This document shows positions 21,001-30,810 of a stretch of DNA of 64,000 bases, piece by piece (positions within the stretch are counted from its first letter, which is position 1; each line of letters opens with the position of its first letter). This DNA comes from Orbicella faveolata. Taxonomy: Eukaryota > Cnidaria > Anthozoa > Scleractinia > Merulinidae. The DNA lies in assembly GCF_002042975.1 (NCBI RefSeq), contig NW_018150181.1, positions 33,901-97,900 of the forward strand. Reading direction: 5' to 3'. The position numbers were made by a program, and so were the translations under genes. Below the pieces are notes generated by a model. The model had not been told where the DNA came from. It worked only from the letters and a program-made list of their open reading frames with translations, and did not search any database.

Positions 21001-22758
21001 GCGAGACACTTCAAACTAGAAGGGATTGGGACAAGACATGATGGGTGCGGCACCCAAACCCTTTTCATCCACATTGCCCTTTTGCGTGCGTGTTCACGGA
21101 TAAACACTCGTCTGACCCTAAGAGGAAACACCGGCTGTCAGCAGTCTACAAAACTGTAGACCCCTCTTTGAAACGTCCTGTATCCGAATAACCAGTTCGA
21201 ATTCGTCTAGGTCACGTGTTCGTTCTTAAAGCTCGAGGTCCTTTTGTTAAATGAGCTCACATGATTTACGTGCTAGGGTTCCTAGCTTGAGACCCTTTCA
21301 AAAAGGAGCCTATATAGTTCACCTGTTGGAATTTTAAGATATAGAATACAAAAAGACAGACTGTTTTGTTCTTGCCGGTGTATTTTTTTAATCCAGTGTC
21401 CAAATGTTCTAGGAGATCAGAGTCTCTTCTTGGTATTTCGTGTCGTCAGAGAATGAAAAAGATCCCAGAGGTCTAGGTTTCTAACCGTTCAGTTTCATGA
21501 TGGCCGCCTTACTGCTAAGAAAAAAAATATTTACTCATAGCATGTTGCCTGTTGCAGCGTTTAAGGTATTTTTATTTGTGAACATCTCACGTAATTTTAG
21601 ACCATCTTCTTTGCAGCTATAACTTCATTGTTAAATATATGTTGATTTTTTTTCTTTTTTTCTTTTAAACATGATATCCTTTTCTTGTACAGATCGTTCG
21701 TGTCATTAAGGGGCGTGGCGACGTATTTGACACAAGTGGTCGGATTGCGTCCGTAAAGGGGGCTGCTCTTAACATGACAGGGCAATCCTCAGAAGGGACG
21801 GTGAACTTGAGCGCTGAAAACGAGGACCTTAAGGTGAATATAACAAACTCGTTGTGCATATTATATATTTCTATGACACCTTTGGCCATATCGTGTTAAG
21901 TTGCTTATTTAGTTTCAGTTAGCATCCTATGCAGCGTGGTGATATCAAGTGAGTGTACTGCTCAATAGCATTCATTTGAATGGTCACACACCAGGGATTT
22001 ATCCAAAGACTTGAAAGCCGTTAGCACCACCTTGTACGGCATAATAGATAGAAGATAAAACCACCTTGTGCAGCGTGATAAACAGTACCACATGAAAGTA
22101 CTGCTTAACAGCTTTCATTTGAATGGTCACACACTAGGGTTTCATTCACAGACTTAAAAGTTAGAACCACCTTGTACAGCATAATAAACAGTACCACATG
22201 AAATTACTACTCCATAGCTTTCATTTGAATGGTCACATGCTAGTGTTAACTAGAGCTGCGTTGCACAGCATGACACACCATCACATGAAACTGCTACTCA
22301 GTAACTTTCGTTCGAATGTTAACGGCATTGTATCGCACAAGTACCTCTCGACATCTTTCGTTTGGTACGCCATTCTCCAGTCTTATTTTATTGAAGGCCA
22401 AAGACAACAGTACAACATGGATGTGCCGTGTGATGTGAGTGGCCAGTTGCAAATGAGGGCTTCGTTCACAAACTTTAACTTCTTGTAACTGATTCTACTT
22501 TCGTCGTGTTTTGACTTTCAGGAAGAGATACGTAAACTGTACGGTCAGCTACAGCAAATGAAAACCGCCAACATGGAAGCGGGAAACAGACATCTGGGAC
22601 GTTCCGCTTCCATTCTGTTCGGCGGCTCCACTCCGTCACTCTTAAACTCAACCGCCAATAACAACGGAAGTTTGGCTTGTTTGGTTAATCCTGGGGCAAA
22701 GGAGAAGCGACAACAAAGATACTCTCCCGCTGCTGAACTTGTAAGCGACTTTGTTTGA
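12590..22758 (+). CDS. GPR158/GPR179-like class C receptor with Cache domain; one exon not found
   Basis: Exons read: 12590-13413, 14071-14197, 15299-15634, 16149-16217, 16917-17026, 17618-17832, 20772-20877, 21693-21833 and 22522-22758. A signal peptide (MAGVFILIYAFVVFP) precedes a Cache-like ectodomain with several N-glycosylation sequons (NGT, NIS, NNS, NKS, NGS). A Cys-rich stalk follows (CVCKPGYYFPNVTAQNNYF, CRQCQPGCDACVDDSPC), as in GPR158/179. TM1 is TVVTIIAAIAVIVFIVYF; later helices include SPHFLIIILVGCILE, APILSLYIVYLLAWSL and a TM7 ending LLGLVFVPK. The post-TM7 helix EEIRKLYGQLQQMK matches GPR158, where it contacts RGS7-Gbeta5. Vertebrate GPR158 is reported to bind glycine through its Cache domain; ligand here is unknown. 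TM5-TM6 is missing: the exon ending 17832 leaves phase 1, while the exon at 20772 needs phase 2. The start at 12590 was chosen for its signal peptide and 'accATGG' context; an upstream in-frame Met is at 12518. Confidence 0.85.
14218..14290. mobile_element. Fragment of a GAAATTTGAAAACG MITE (family C)
   Basis: The segment 'gccgaagaaatttgaaaacg' followed by 'cagctttatttctacggtta' matches the terminal repeat of the element at 26718-27082. Only one end is present, in intron 2 of the receptor gene. Confidence 0.4.
14291..15090 (+). mobile_element. tRNA-derived SINE, family 1, split by a transposon
   Basis: The head and B box ('ggtctgggttcgagccctgg') end at 14379. The body resumes at 14931 with 'gggcgagacactttactctc' and continues through 'ccatccaggggagcagaaat' to about 15090. 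The interruption is the 551-base element at 14380-14930, so the SINE is the older insertion. Confidence 0.7.
14380..14930. mobile_element. 551-bp non-autonomous DNA transposon with 17-bp TIRs and 9-bp TSD
   Basis: The left end TTCAGAGCGGAAAAACG is matched perfectly by the reverse complement at 14914-14930. Both sides are flanked by the 9-base direct repeat GGGCGAGAC (14371-14379 and 14931-14939), a clear target-site duplication inside a SINE. A 9-bp duplication is typical of Mutator-like (MuDR) elements, so that class is inferred. No transposase reading frame is present. Confidence 0.8.
17380..17520 (+). repeat. Minisatellite, about 11-bp unit (TTCGGTTAAAC)
   Basis: About a dozen imperfect head-to-tail copies of TTCGGTTAAAC, with variants such as 'ttcgattaaac' and 'ttcggtcaaac', in the receptor intron before the TM3-TM4 exon. 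No coding potential. Confidence 0.75.
17920..18010 (+). repeat. (ATCA)n / (AGTC)n microsatellite ending at an n
   Basis: A run of 'caat'/'cagt' tetramers from about 17920 ends at an n at 18010. The n falls between the receptor exons at 17618-17832 and 20772-20877, where the TM5-TM6 exon is missing, so the tract probably marks a collapsed assembly gap. Confidence 0.85.
20466..20614. mobile_element. Small inverted-repeat element with AGTCTCTCTTTTGCTC ends
   Basis: The left 'gcagtctctcttttgctcta' is mirrored by the right 'cgagcaaaagagagactgct'. About 149 bases, GC-rich interior, no open frame. It lies in the receptor intron just before the TM7 exon. Confidence 0.55.
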
Positions 22759-25272
22759 CGAAGGCTTATCAAAGAAGGGCGCGGTCACAAATCCGACCGC
22801 CGTTCATACAAGTCCAACCATTTGTACATATGGATAATTTTTTTACGCCTAACTTTGTGGAAACGAACTTCCCAATCACCCTTAATCATTCCAATCATCT
22901 TTACAAGCATGATTCAATTATAAGACATCACTGAATCGCAGCTTCTCCTGGTTCAAGAACTTGGCATAGGATATCGAAAGCAATAATACTTTCACTTAAA
23001 GGAGCTTAGTCACGGCATTTTGAGATATGGCCACGCACAAAATTACATTTAAATTGAAGGAAACTTGAAAATGTTAGTTTACTAAGATAGAAAAATACCA
23101 AAGAGATAATAAGAAACCATAGAGGAACAAGGATGGTTGAGGATGGAGAAGATTAACATGGATTGCAAACTTCGAACTTGAAAGATTTAGGCTAAACTTT
23201 TCAAGATAAACCGTGACTTAAACCGTGACTGAGCTTCTTTAATCATCGGTAATGACACAAATTTACCCATAACACGATGGCTGTACTCTGATTGGCGAAC
23301 GAATGATGGGGAAGTTTCTTTAATCATTCACTCAGCTCCACAATCAACAGTATAGAAGGTACAATCTTGTTTGTTGATCAAATGCCGTGCTGAGGATCAC
23401 CAGGTTTGTACTAGAGCTGAATAGAACCATGTAAAATGAATAAAATTGATTCAGATTTTTCTATATGTTGTTCTTGTGGCTTCTATTAGCATCTTTGTTC
23501 GTCTTCTTGTTCAGTCATTTGCTGTACTCCGTTACACAGCAGAGGCGTAATTGCTCGATTGTTCAAAGGTTTCCAAATGGAATCCTTGATTTCTTGACTG
23601 TTCGCTTTAGAAGCCTTGATCACTCAATAATGTTTTGTTTGCATGAAGTCTTGCTTTAGCACTTTTCCTGCTCGCGTCTCTCTGAATCTTAGACTGAATC
23701 AATGAGTTATTGCCATTTAATCCCAATTGGGTGAAGGTTTCTCACTGAAATCCTTTCCGTTCGATTCGTCCCCAACAGTGAAAATCAATCAATCAATCCA
23801 ACTTTATTCACGTGTCAGAGTATTCTAGCTCGACTAAAAAGCCGCATTACTATATGACACCTACACTAAAAAATCCCAGTCTCCTCGGTACCACTTCTGT
23901 AACAAATCTAACAAAGGAGGCCATCACAATCTAGGACCTAGGGAAATTTATCCATGAGAAATATAGACAGTAGGAACTGAAATCGGTCTTCACCCTTGAA
24001 TGCCGATATCCTCGGTTATGATCCAATGCTCGATCACGTTAAATAACAGCATTGTAAAAACAATGATGCAAGAGACTGCAAACGAAAATGCTGCTGGTAT
24101 ACGTAGGATCTGTGAAAGATCTGATCAGCCAAAAATAGAAACATAACAATGAAGCAAGGCCGGAAATGTAGGATTCCTTCTAGAAAACTGAGGCAAAATC
24201 TCCGTGTGGCCTTAATACCGGGTTTCCATGCGATGTTTATTTTTTAAAAAATAACTGTAATGGAACAGAGACCAATCAGATTTGGATAAATGTTCTAATT
24301 GGCTAAAAATACAGCACGCTTCCTGTGATTGGCTAGCACAGCTAGTGCTAATGAGCGTTCGACATGTAATCAATCTGTTTACCTAAATATATCTGTAATA
24401 AATTAAGTGAAAAGTTCACCACAGTCCTTCTGTCATTTGCACGATAAATATTAAAAAATAATGCACCGTCACGTGGTACATACAGAGCAAAGATCTGGTG
24501 ACTCAACCAACCAATCAGTGATCGGTGTTTCATCAGACCACTTTCTCAAGCCCCACTTCCCATTTTAGAAACGCTGTAAGTTTTCGTAATTAGGTTTCGG
24601 GAGACTTCGTTTTATAAATTATCTTTAGAGTGTAAAAGAATCTTGAAAAGTCTGACACATTTCTGCATACTGGTTTATTTAACGGAAATGGTGATTCTCA
24701 AACTTGTCACAACGTGAACGACAACTTGCTGTATGTGTGCACATCACTACGAGTTAATTTGATTCTCCATCTTAGCTTTTATTTTTAAATGATATTTACT
24801 AATTTGAAAACAAGCATTTTTGCATTTTGATGCAAATTTAGTGGGAAGTTTAATGTGGCGTGAAAGAGATCGTTAGTGGTTTTTGCTACACAGCGTGGGA
24901 AACGTAAATTTATATAAACACAGAAACAAACAGGCAACACAGCAAAAACAAAATCCGGTGTCAAAAATTTTTTTAGCAGTTTGTTGCCCATGGACTCATC
25001 GTGTATGCAATTCTGTTTCGCGAACTGCATCGTCAAAAAATTGCACTGTAAACAAGGTATTTACATCGAAGTCACTGAACCATGGTGTTATTTTGATGCA
25101 GTTCATCAGTCGGGGTTGATATTCACTTAACATTGACCTTCCCATTGTTAGATGACGTAAATGAATTTTAGTAGGTAATTGACTTCCTGTTTTAGAATAT
25201 TTAGTTGATTTGCAGCGAAATGTCTTGCACCACAACTCAAGAACCTCGGCGAGCGAGCAGAGCTAAACAGCA
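22759..25272. other. Intergenic region between the receptor and first CARD gene
   Basis: No supported gene. It holds a TTAA-flanked MITE at 23000-23238, an AATAAA at about 23439-23444 that could serve the receptor transcript, and otherwise AT-rich unique sequence. Confidence 0.4.
23000..23238 (+). mobile_element. TTAA-flanked MITE family B, copy 1
   Basis: Left end AGGAGCTTAGTCACGG after TTAA. The right end 'cgtgactgagcttctttaa' restores the TTAA. The interior 'ccatagaggaacaaggatgg' followed by 'ttgaggatggagaag' is shared with copies at 25689, 32049, 38159 and 57416. No coding capacity. TTAA targets are typical of piggyBac or Kolobok transposases. Confidence 0.65.
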
Positions 25273-28200
25273 ATGCCAACACACGCCAAGCTACAAGATT
25301 GCGAACAGTTCCTTCAAAAGGAAAATTCGGTCGCTCCAGAATCGGACAGGATTATCAAAAAGTACCTTGAAGTCTCTGAAAGAGGAAGCCTCGATAGTTT
25401 CCTTCTCGTCATTCCGGACAAAATTCGTAACGATGATTACTTGCATTATATCCTGAGATATATGCGGGCACATAACCAATTTGACCGGCTTGATCACGAG
25501 AGAATCTTTAACAACGTCTTGTTCACAACTGTGGAGAGAAAGGTGACGGAGCTTCTGGCAGTTGTTGCACAGAAAGATCCTCACGCCTTCTGGTATCTGG
25601 CGCACTCGTTCGAGGCTAAACAAGAGCCTTTGTATCGACACCTGCATGGACCCATACAATGCTGCGGTATGTAGTTTCATTTTGTTAAAGGAGGTCAGTC
25701 ACGGTATTTTAAGGTATTTTGGCCACGTACAAAATTACCTTTAAATGGAAGGATACCTGAAAATAGTAGTTTACTAAGTTAGAAAAACACCAAAGAGATC
25801 ATAATAAACCATAAAGGACCATGGATGGTTAAGGATGGAGAAGATTCACGCGGATTACAAACGACGAACTTATAAAACGTTAGGACTAAACTTTTTAAGG
25901 TGCGCAAACCGTGACGTAGCTCCTTAACTTGACGTGGTTACTTTTGTGTCTTTGGAAGAATGTTAGAACTCATCTGCTATAAAAAAAGTTTTTTCCTCGT
26001 CTTTGTTTGGTGATAAGGGCAGTTTCAAGCGAAAGTCTATGTCGTAGAGTTTTATACTTCCGTTTTTTTTCCTCATTTGTGACAATAAGCATGATGTTAC
26101 ATAATGATATTCCCTGCAACTATAATTATACTTCCTTCACGTAAATGTAATTTCTTTTATAGTTTCTTGATTATTTTGGTCGTTTTGAGTTTCGTAGCAA
26201 GTTCCGTTTCTCACAGACAAGGTGCCTTCGTGCGCTCGTGGATTGAGAATTTAGATATCCATAAACCTCTCTGGCTGTAAACCAACGCAATGCTCACAGG
26301 AATAGCAAGGAATTCGTTGCTTTGATTGTGATTACAACGTACTTGAATCAAGGGTTGTTTTGATACAAATATTAGATGCGTAAAAGCTACGAAGTCAGTT
26401 CAAGGAAAATTAATGGGCTAAGATTCTTATCCTTGCGTATATCGATCAAAACAAAAGTAGAAACGTAGTGACATTAGAATAAATTACCTGGTGCTAATAA
26501 ATTCTTACTTTGATACTGTCTCATCAGGAGTTGTTCCACGAGAATTCCTTTATTCAGTTGACAATATAAACAAATCTTATTTGACACGCTGATACACACA
26601 ATCAATATTTTGTTTTGTTTATGATTTTTTTGTGTTTGAAAAGAGTTCAATTCCCCTCTGACATCATAGCATGGCAAACGGTTTCAAACCGAAGGCTTGC
26701 TCTATGCTGTGTCAGGCCCCGTGCACGCTACGCTGGAGGAATTTGAAAACGTAGTTTTCACTCAGAAAACGCCTCGAATGTTTTCCGTTCACACTTCGCC
26801 ATAGGGAGTAAAAGAGGCAACAATCACCGGTCATTTTGGATTTGTGTTTGAGGAAAACTCAGTCAGGGAAATCACATGACTTTCGTGACGAAATCGTTTT
26901 CGAAAAGCTCCGTCAAAATGTTTTCCGTCCACGCGAAAACGCAGAACCAGCGTTTTCAAATTCCTCCGGTTTGAAGAGCGTTTTCAAAAAGCTCCGTTTT
27001 CATGACGGATTAGTATGGACGGTAGGGCAAACCGTAAAAATAAAACTGCTTTTTCAAATTTCTCCGGCGAAGCGTGGACGCTGTGCTGGGATGGAAACCG
27101 AAAGAAGAAACAAAACGTATCTTTGACAAACTTGGACACTCGTGGCAAAGTCGTCGCTAGTTGTATACCAGCCCCATGTATTAGATACCAACATTATATG
27201 CTGGCTTAACTATGGAATACTTGGCTACTTATTNCTGCATTAGCAGAAACTAACTATGGTCCGTTTCTATTCTTTCTAGGACCTATCTATGGACGAAATA
27301 CAACCGAAATCAATTTTTCGACTTGTGCCATTGATAGGCGATTTAGGTCCATTTTTATAGGCATTCACTCTTAAATCTCTTCGGAAAAGAACTGCGGCTA
27401 CTGTAAGCTTTGCTCTGGACAAGCTCTTCAGCTCGCAAGTGAAGTACATAATTTTTAAATGCAATGTATTCAAGAAACAAGAAAGAAGCGGATTTTTGGA
27501 CAGTCTTTCACTAATTCTCCATTCATTTCGTCCGCAGTGTGCAGAGAAATTAGACAAAAAGAGAAAGACGATGAACTACAGTCTTCAGGAATGGGTATCT
27601 GTAGATTTATAATTTATTTTACGAAAGCTAGATAAAACCTCTAAATTGGGGTTCTTAGCTCTGTTTAAAATGTTTAAAGATTTATCCATCACATTGATAC
27701 ATGTACGAAAAAGAAAGAATTACACTAGAACGATTAAATTTAAACGGTAGTTATTTTAATAGAATCGTTGAAATGTGGAACGTACTACCTTTAATTTGGA
27801 GGTTCAAATGTTGCCGGATATGCGCGCTTTAAGACTGGTAGGAGAGATTTTTTGTGGGCATTGTGAAATTATTTTATTTTATCTTTTAATGATGTATTTT
27901 CAGCAGGTTTCATATTTAATATTGGTGGTTTGTCTCGTACGGGGTTCTAACCTTTTTACAGACCATCCTTATGGCTTTATTCATAATTTTATCATCACTA
28001 TTACTGTTGTTATCATTGTTGTTCTCTCTCGCCAGTTATCAACTAGACATTAGACATTAAATGGTAATAAATGAATTAAAACAGGCCCTTTTTGATTGGT
28101 CAATATTTATCGCAGGTCTGGAGAATGAAGTCACGGTGTTGTCTGCATTAAAGAACGCTTTGAAGGAAACGATCAAGGAAACAAAAGAAAAAGTGAAGAA

Positions 28201-30582
28201 AGTGAAGGGACGATGTAGTGAAAAGAAAGGTGAGTGGAAAATGGGCACTGCTTTCTAGTGAGGAAGGTGGGCAACCTCGTTTCCAGGGTCCTCGCTTCTT
28301 TTCACCCCCTAGAGCCTAGAACGAGAAAGGGAGAAGGAAGACGAGAAACCCTGGGAACAAGGTTGGGAAGTGCGAACGATAGATAACGATTTGACAGAGA
28401 GAGGTCTGGGTTGCAGCCCCGACGCCACGCTTTGTGTTTTTTTGCTTTTTGGCAAAACATTTCACATAACGCCTTTCTCCATCCATCAATGCATAGTGGT
28501 TTGTGTAAAACTAGGACATTGCGGTAGAAACGAAGAAAAACAAGTACAGCAATCGAGAAAACTTTCTTCAAATAGCAATCAAGTTTTTGATTCCTGTTTT
28601 TCTATATTTACATACTTCCTAGATGCCACAAATTCAAACACTGTATGTGACACAGAGAATAGTGAACATGCCGAGCACTGTTTGGATGAAGCTACAAAGC
28701 CTGGTGACAAGGACTACACAGATACGGAGGGTGTGTAACACACACAAGAAAAACATTATTATTATATAGATTTACCCAAGCCTAAACCCGGAGCTACCCA
28801 GTTATTTATTTCACCCTTTTTTATCGATCATTTGTTGACATAACAACAGAAATGAGTTTTTCTCTTAAATGGAAAACATCTGTTTTCGAAAACAATCGTT
28901 TCGCTAAAAAACTCTCTCTTTCAAAATGGTTAATGCGATTTTCATGCTATTTCCCGCCAGAAAAACGCAGGCTGCCCAAAAGCCCAGTATCACGTACGCG
29001 CGCGCCAAGAAAACCCCTGACTCCCCTCCCTCTCCAGCCTCCAGAGTGTGTGCGGACGCTCGCTCGCTCACACGGTGACGTGATAATAAAATTTTCTCGG
29101 CTTGATGGTTTAACCAACAATTCCTACCCATGGTGCTCCGCTATAAATCCAATATCATATTTAATTAACGGAAGCAGTGTAGTGGTAGGAGCGCTCGCCT
29201 CTCACCAACTGGGCTTGGACTCGATTCCGGGCTGGTACATGTTGTGGGTTTGTGGTTAGTTCTTTTCCTTGCTCCGAGGGATGTACCTTTCTCTCTAAAT
29301 ATTATATTGATAATATAACACGTTCTCTAATTGGTTCTTAAGTTTCGTGCACGGTGATTACGTTTTATGGCTTTCATGGTCAATATCTAGGAATAGCATA
29401 TGAGGTCACTGAGTCGAAAGGAAGTTAATTTGTTGGTAATGAGTGAAATTCACTTGGTTCATCGTTACAGAAAATAAAGCTGTCTCATATAAATCACTTT
29501 TCGTTACGGCTGTGTCGTCGATAGATAACAGTTTTAATCTTCGCCTTGCACAGATCTAGAGAGTGACGTACCAGTTTTGTCAGCCATAAAGAAAGCTGTG
29601 AAGGAAACTATAGAGGAAAAATACTTATCAGCCTTGGCAGCAGTGAAAAACGTGAAGGAGAAGAGAAGTGCACGGAAAAGTGAGTGACACAGTTTTGAGA
29701 AGGATTGAAAATTGAATTTTACTGTCTCAACACTTCTGTCACTCATTGTAGACATAACCGTGCGTTTATTTTTCAATTAATTTGTTTAAACAGATGCGAC
29801 AAGAAAGATACGTTGGTCAAGAGGAGCCTCTCACGTCAGCTATCCCCTGGATGAAGATGAAGAGTCCGGGGACGAGGACTACAGAGATGCTGAGGGTGTG
29901 TAACGTTATTAATGACCACATTTCGAGCGCTCTGATTGGCTGGCTTTCGTTTTGGATTATTCGTGTTACAACATGTTGTTAGTTTTGTTTTATTCTGGTG
30001 GCTTCTTACCTTGATTATTGGTCTATATAAACGCAAGGGGAAGTTTGGGAGGATTTGGAAAGTTGTAAAATCCGGCCATGTGAGTTGGAGTTCGTCAATG
30101 ATCGAATTCTTCCAAAGGTTCTATTGTTTGTATCAGGTAACGCATTTTTAGTTCGTAACTAATCTTTTTTTGATAGATAAACTTATTAAGCTACAGCCTA
30201 GGGACACTGCATGGCGAGACTCAAATTCAGAACGAGGCAGACGCAGCCCCACAAACTATGCATGACACCACCGTTTCTCCAGCAAACAATGTTGATTTTG
30301 ATCATAAAAGCTTTTTCGTTCTTAGGTTTACCTTTAAGGAACATTCCCGATGACCCATGCGAACCCAAGAGAGTAAAGGATGACGTCAGCACTACCAAAG
30401 ATTGGCCAACAGCGGCGTCAGAACAGATGCTCAGCGTGATAACGAGGCGCAAAAGAGCCTACAAAACTGCGTTTACTGCCTTGTCAGCGGTCACCCTGTT
30501 TACCTTCCATCCACTTCCGGAGTTTGCCTTTTTGTTCCTGTTTATTTACTGCAACTTTTTAATCATATTGATCACTTTTTGA
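25273..30582 (+). CDS. CARD-like protein with C-terminal hydrophobic anchor (CARD gene 1)
   Basis: Seven exons: 25273-25666, 27538-27594, 28116-28229, 28623-28730, 29554-29679, 29794-29895 and 30326-30582. Every intron is GT-AG and phase 1; the product is 385 residues. Exon 1 (131 residues) is a six-helix death-fold domain, best read as a CARD. Its helix 5-6 part VTELLAVVAQKDPHAFWYLA resembles the usual 'LLxxL..xGPxAFxxF' CARD pattern. Exon 2 starts VCREIRQKEKDDEL. Exons 3+4 and 5+6 form two copies of one module: a basic helix (VLSALKNALKETIKE; VLSAIKKAVKETIEE) then an acidic tail (KPGDKDYTDTEG; ESGDEDYRDAEG). The last exon has a basic patch (RRKRAYK) and a hydrophobic C-terminus (FAFLFLFIYCNFLIILITF) ending at the stop, suggesting a tail anchor. 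Likely a membrane-tethered innate-immune or cell-death adaptor (inference). AATAAA lies at 31067-31072. Exons 2-7 are repeated at +6110. Confidence 0.8.
25689..25923 (+). mobile_element. TTAA-flanked MITE family B, copy 2
   Basis: Flanked by TTAA at 25685-25688 and 25924-25927. Ends AGGAGGTCAGTCACGG and 'ccgtgacgtagctcc' are inverted repeats. Located only 22 bases after the CARD exon donor, in intron 1. Confidence 0.75.
26718..27082. mobile_element. MITE family C with GGAGGAATTTGAAAACG inverted repeats
   Basis: The left end 'cacgctacgctggaggaatt' followed by 'tgaaaacg' is mirrored on the right by 'ctttttcaaatttctccggc' followed by 'gaagcgtgg'. The interior repeats 'gttttc'/'gaaaac' words. 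About 365 bases, no coding capacity. It sits in intron 1 of CARD gene 1. Confidence 0.6.
29168..29295 (+). mobile_element. tRNA-derived SINE, family 2
   Basis: A-box-like 'agtggtaggagcgctcgcct' and B-box-like 'ggactcgattccgggctgg' are followed by 'cttttccttgctccgaggga'. Homologous to the minus-strand copy at about 45143-45305. Located in an intron of CARD gene 1 and copied at 35278. Confidence 0.6.
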
Positions 30583-30787
30583 GTTTCAGCTCCCCTTTCG
30601 GTTTTTGATATCTCTCCCTGTATGATTCTTCTTCCTAGTCTCCGTCATCTGTGTCCTGCCTTCTGCAAATGAGAATTTATTCCAGTTTTTGTTGATGAGT
30701 TTTAAGACTTTTTGTAAATAATTGCAGACAAGTGGTATTAATTTATACCATGCGGCTGTTAAATAATCCCTTTATCTTCTTTTGTAG

Positions 30788-30810
30788 ATACATTGAAAGG
30801 AAAAAACTAG
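30788..30810 (+). CDS. Possible alternative last exon of CARD gene 1
   Basis: A good acceptor ('cttcttttgtag') precedes 23 bases that, joined in phase 1, encode DTLKGKN and a stop. Splicing from the exon at 29794-29895 straight to this exon would drop the hydrophobic tail and give a soluble CARD protein. The acceptor and phase are visible; use of the exon is inferred. Confidence 0.3.

Noticed and set aside
27775-28053. 92-codon hydrophobic + strand open frame, repeated at 33885
   Set aside because: Intronic and AT-rich, with a hydrophobic translation typical of T-rich sequence. The true exon starts downstream at 28116.
28852-29259. 135-codon + strand open frame, repeated at 34962
   Set aside because: It lies in an intron of CARD gene 1, runs into a SINE, and does not fit the exon phases. 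Its exact repetition reflects the 6.1-kb duplicate.
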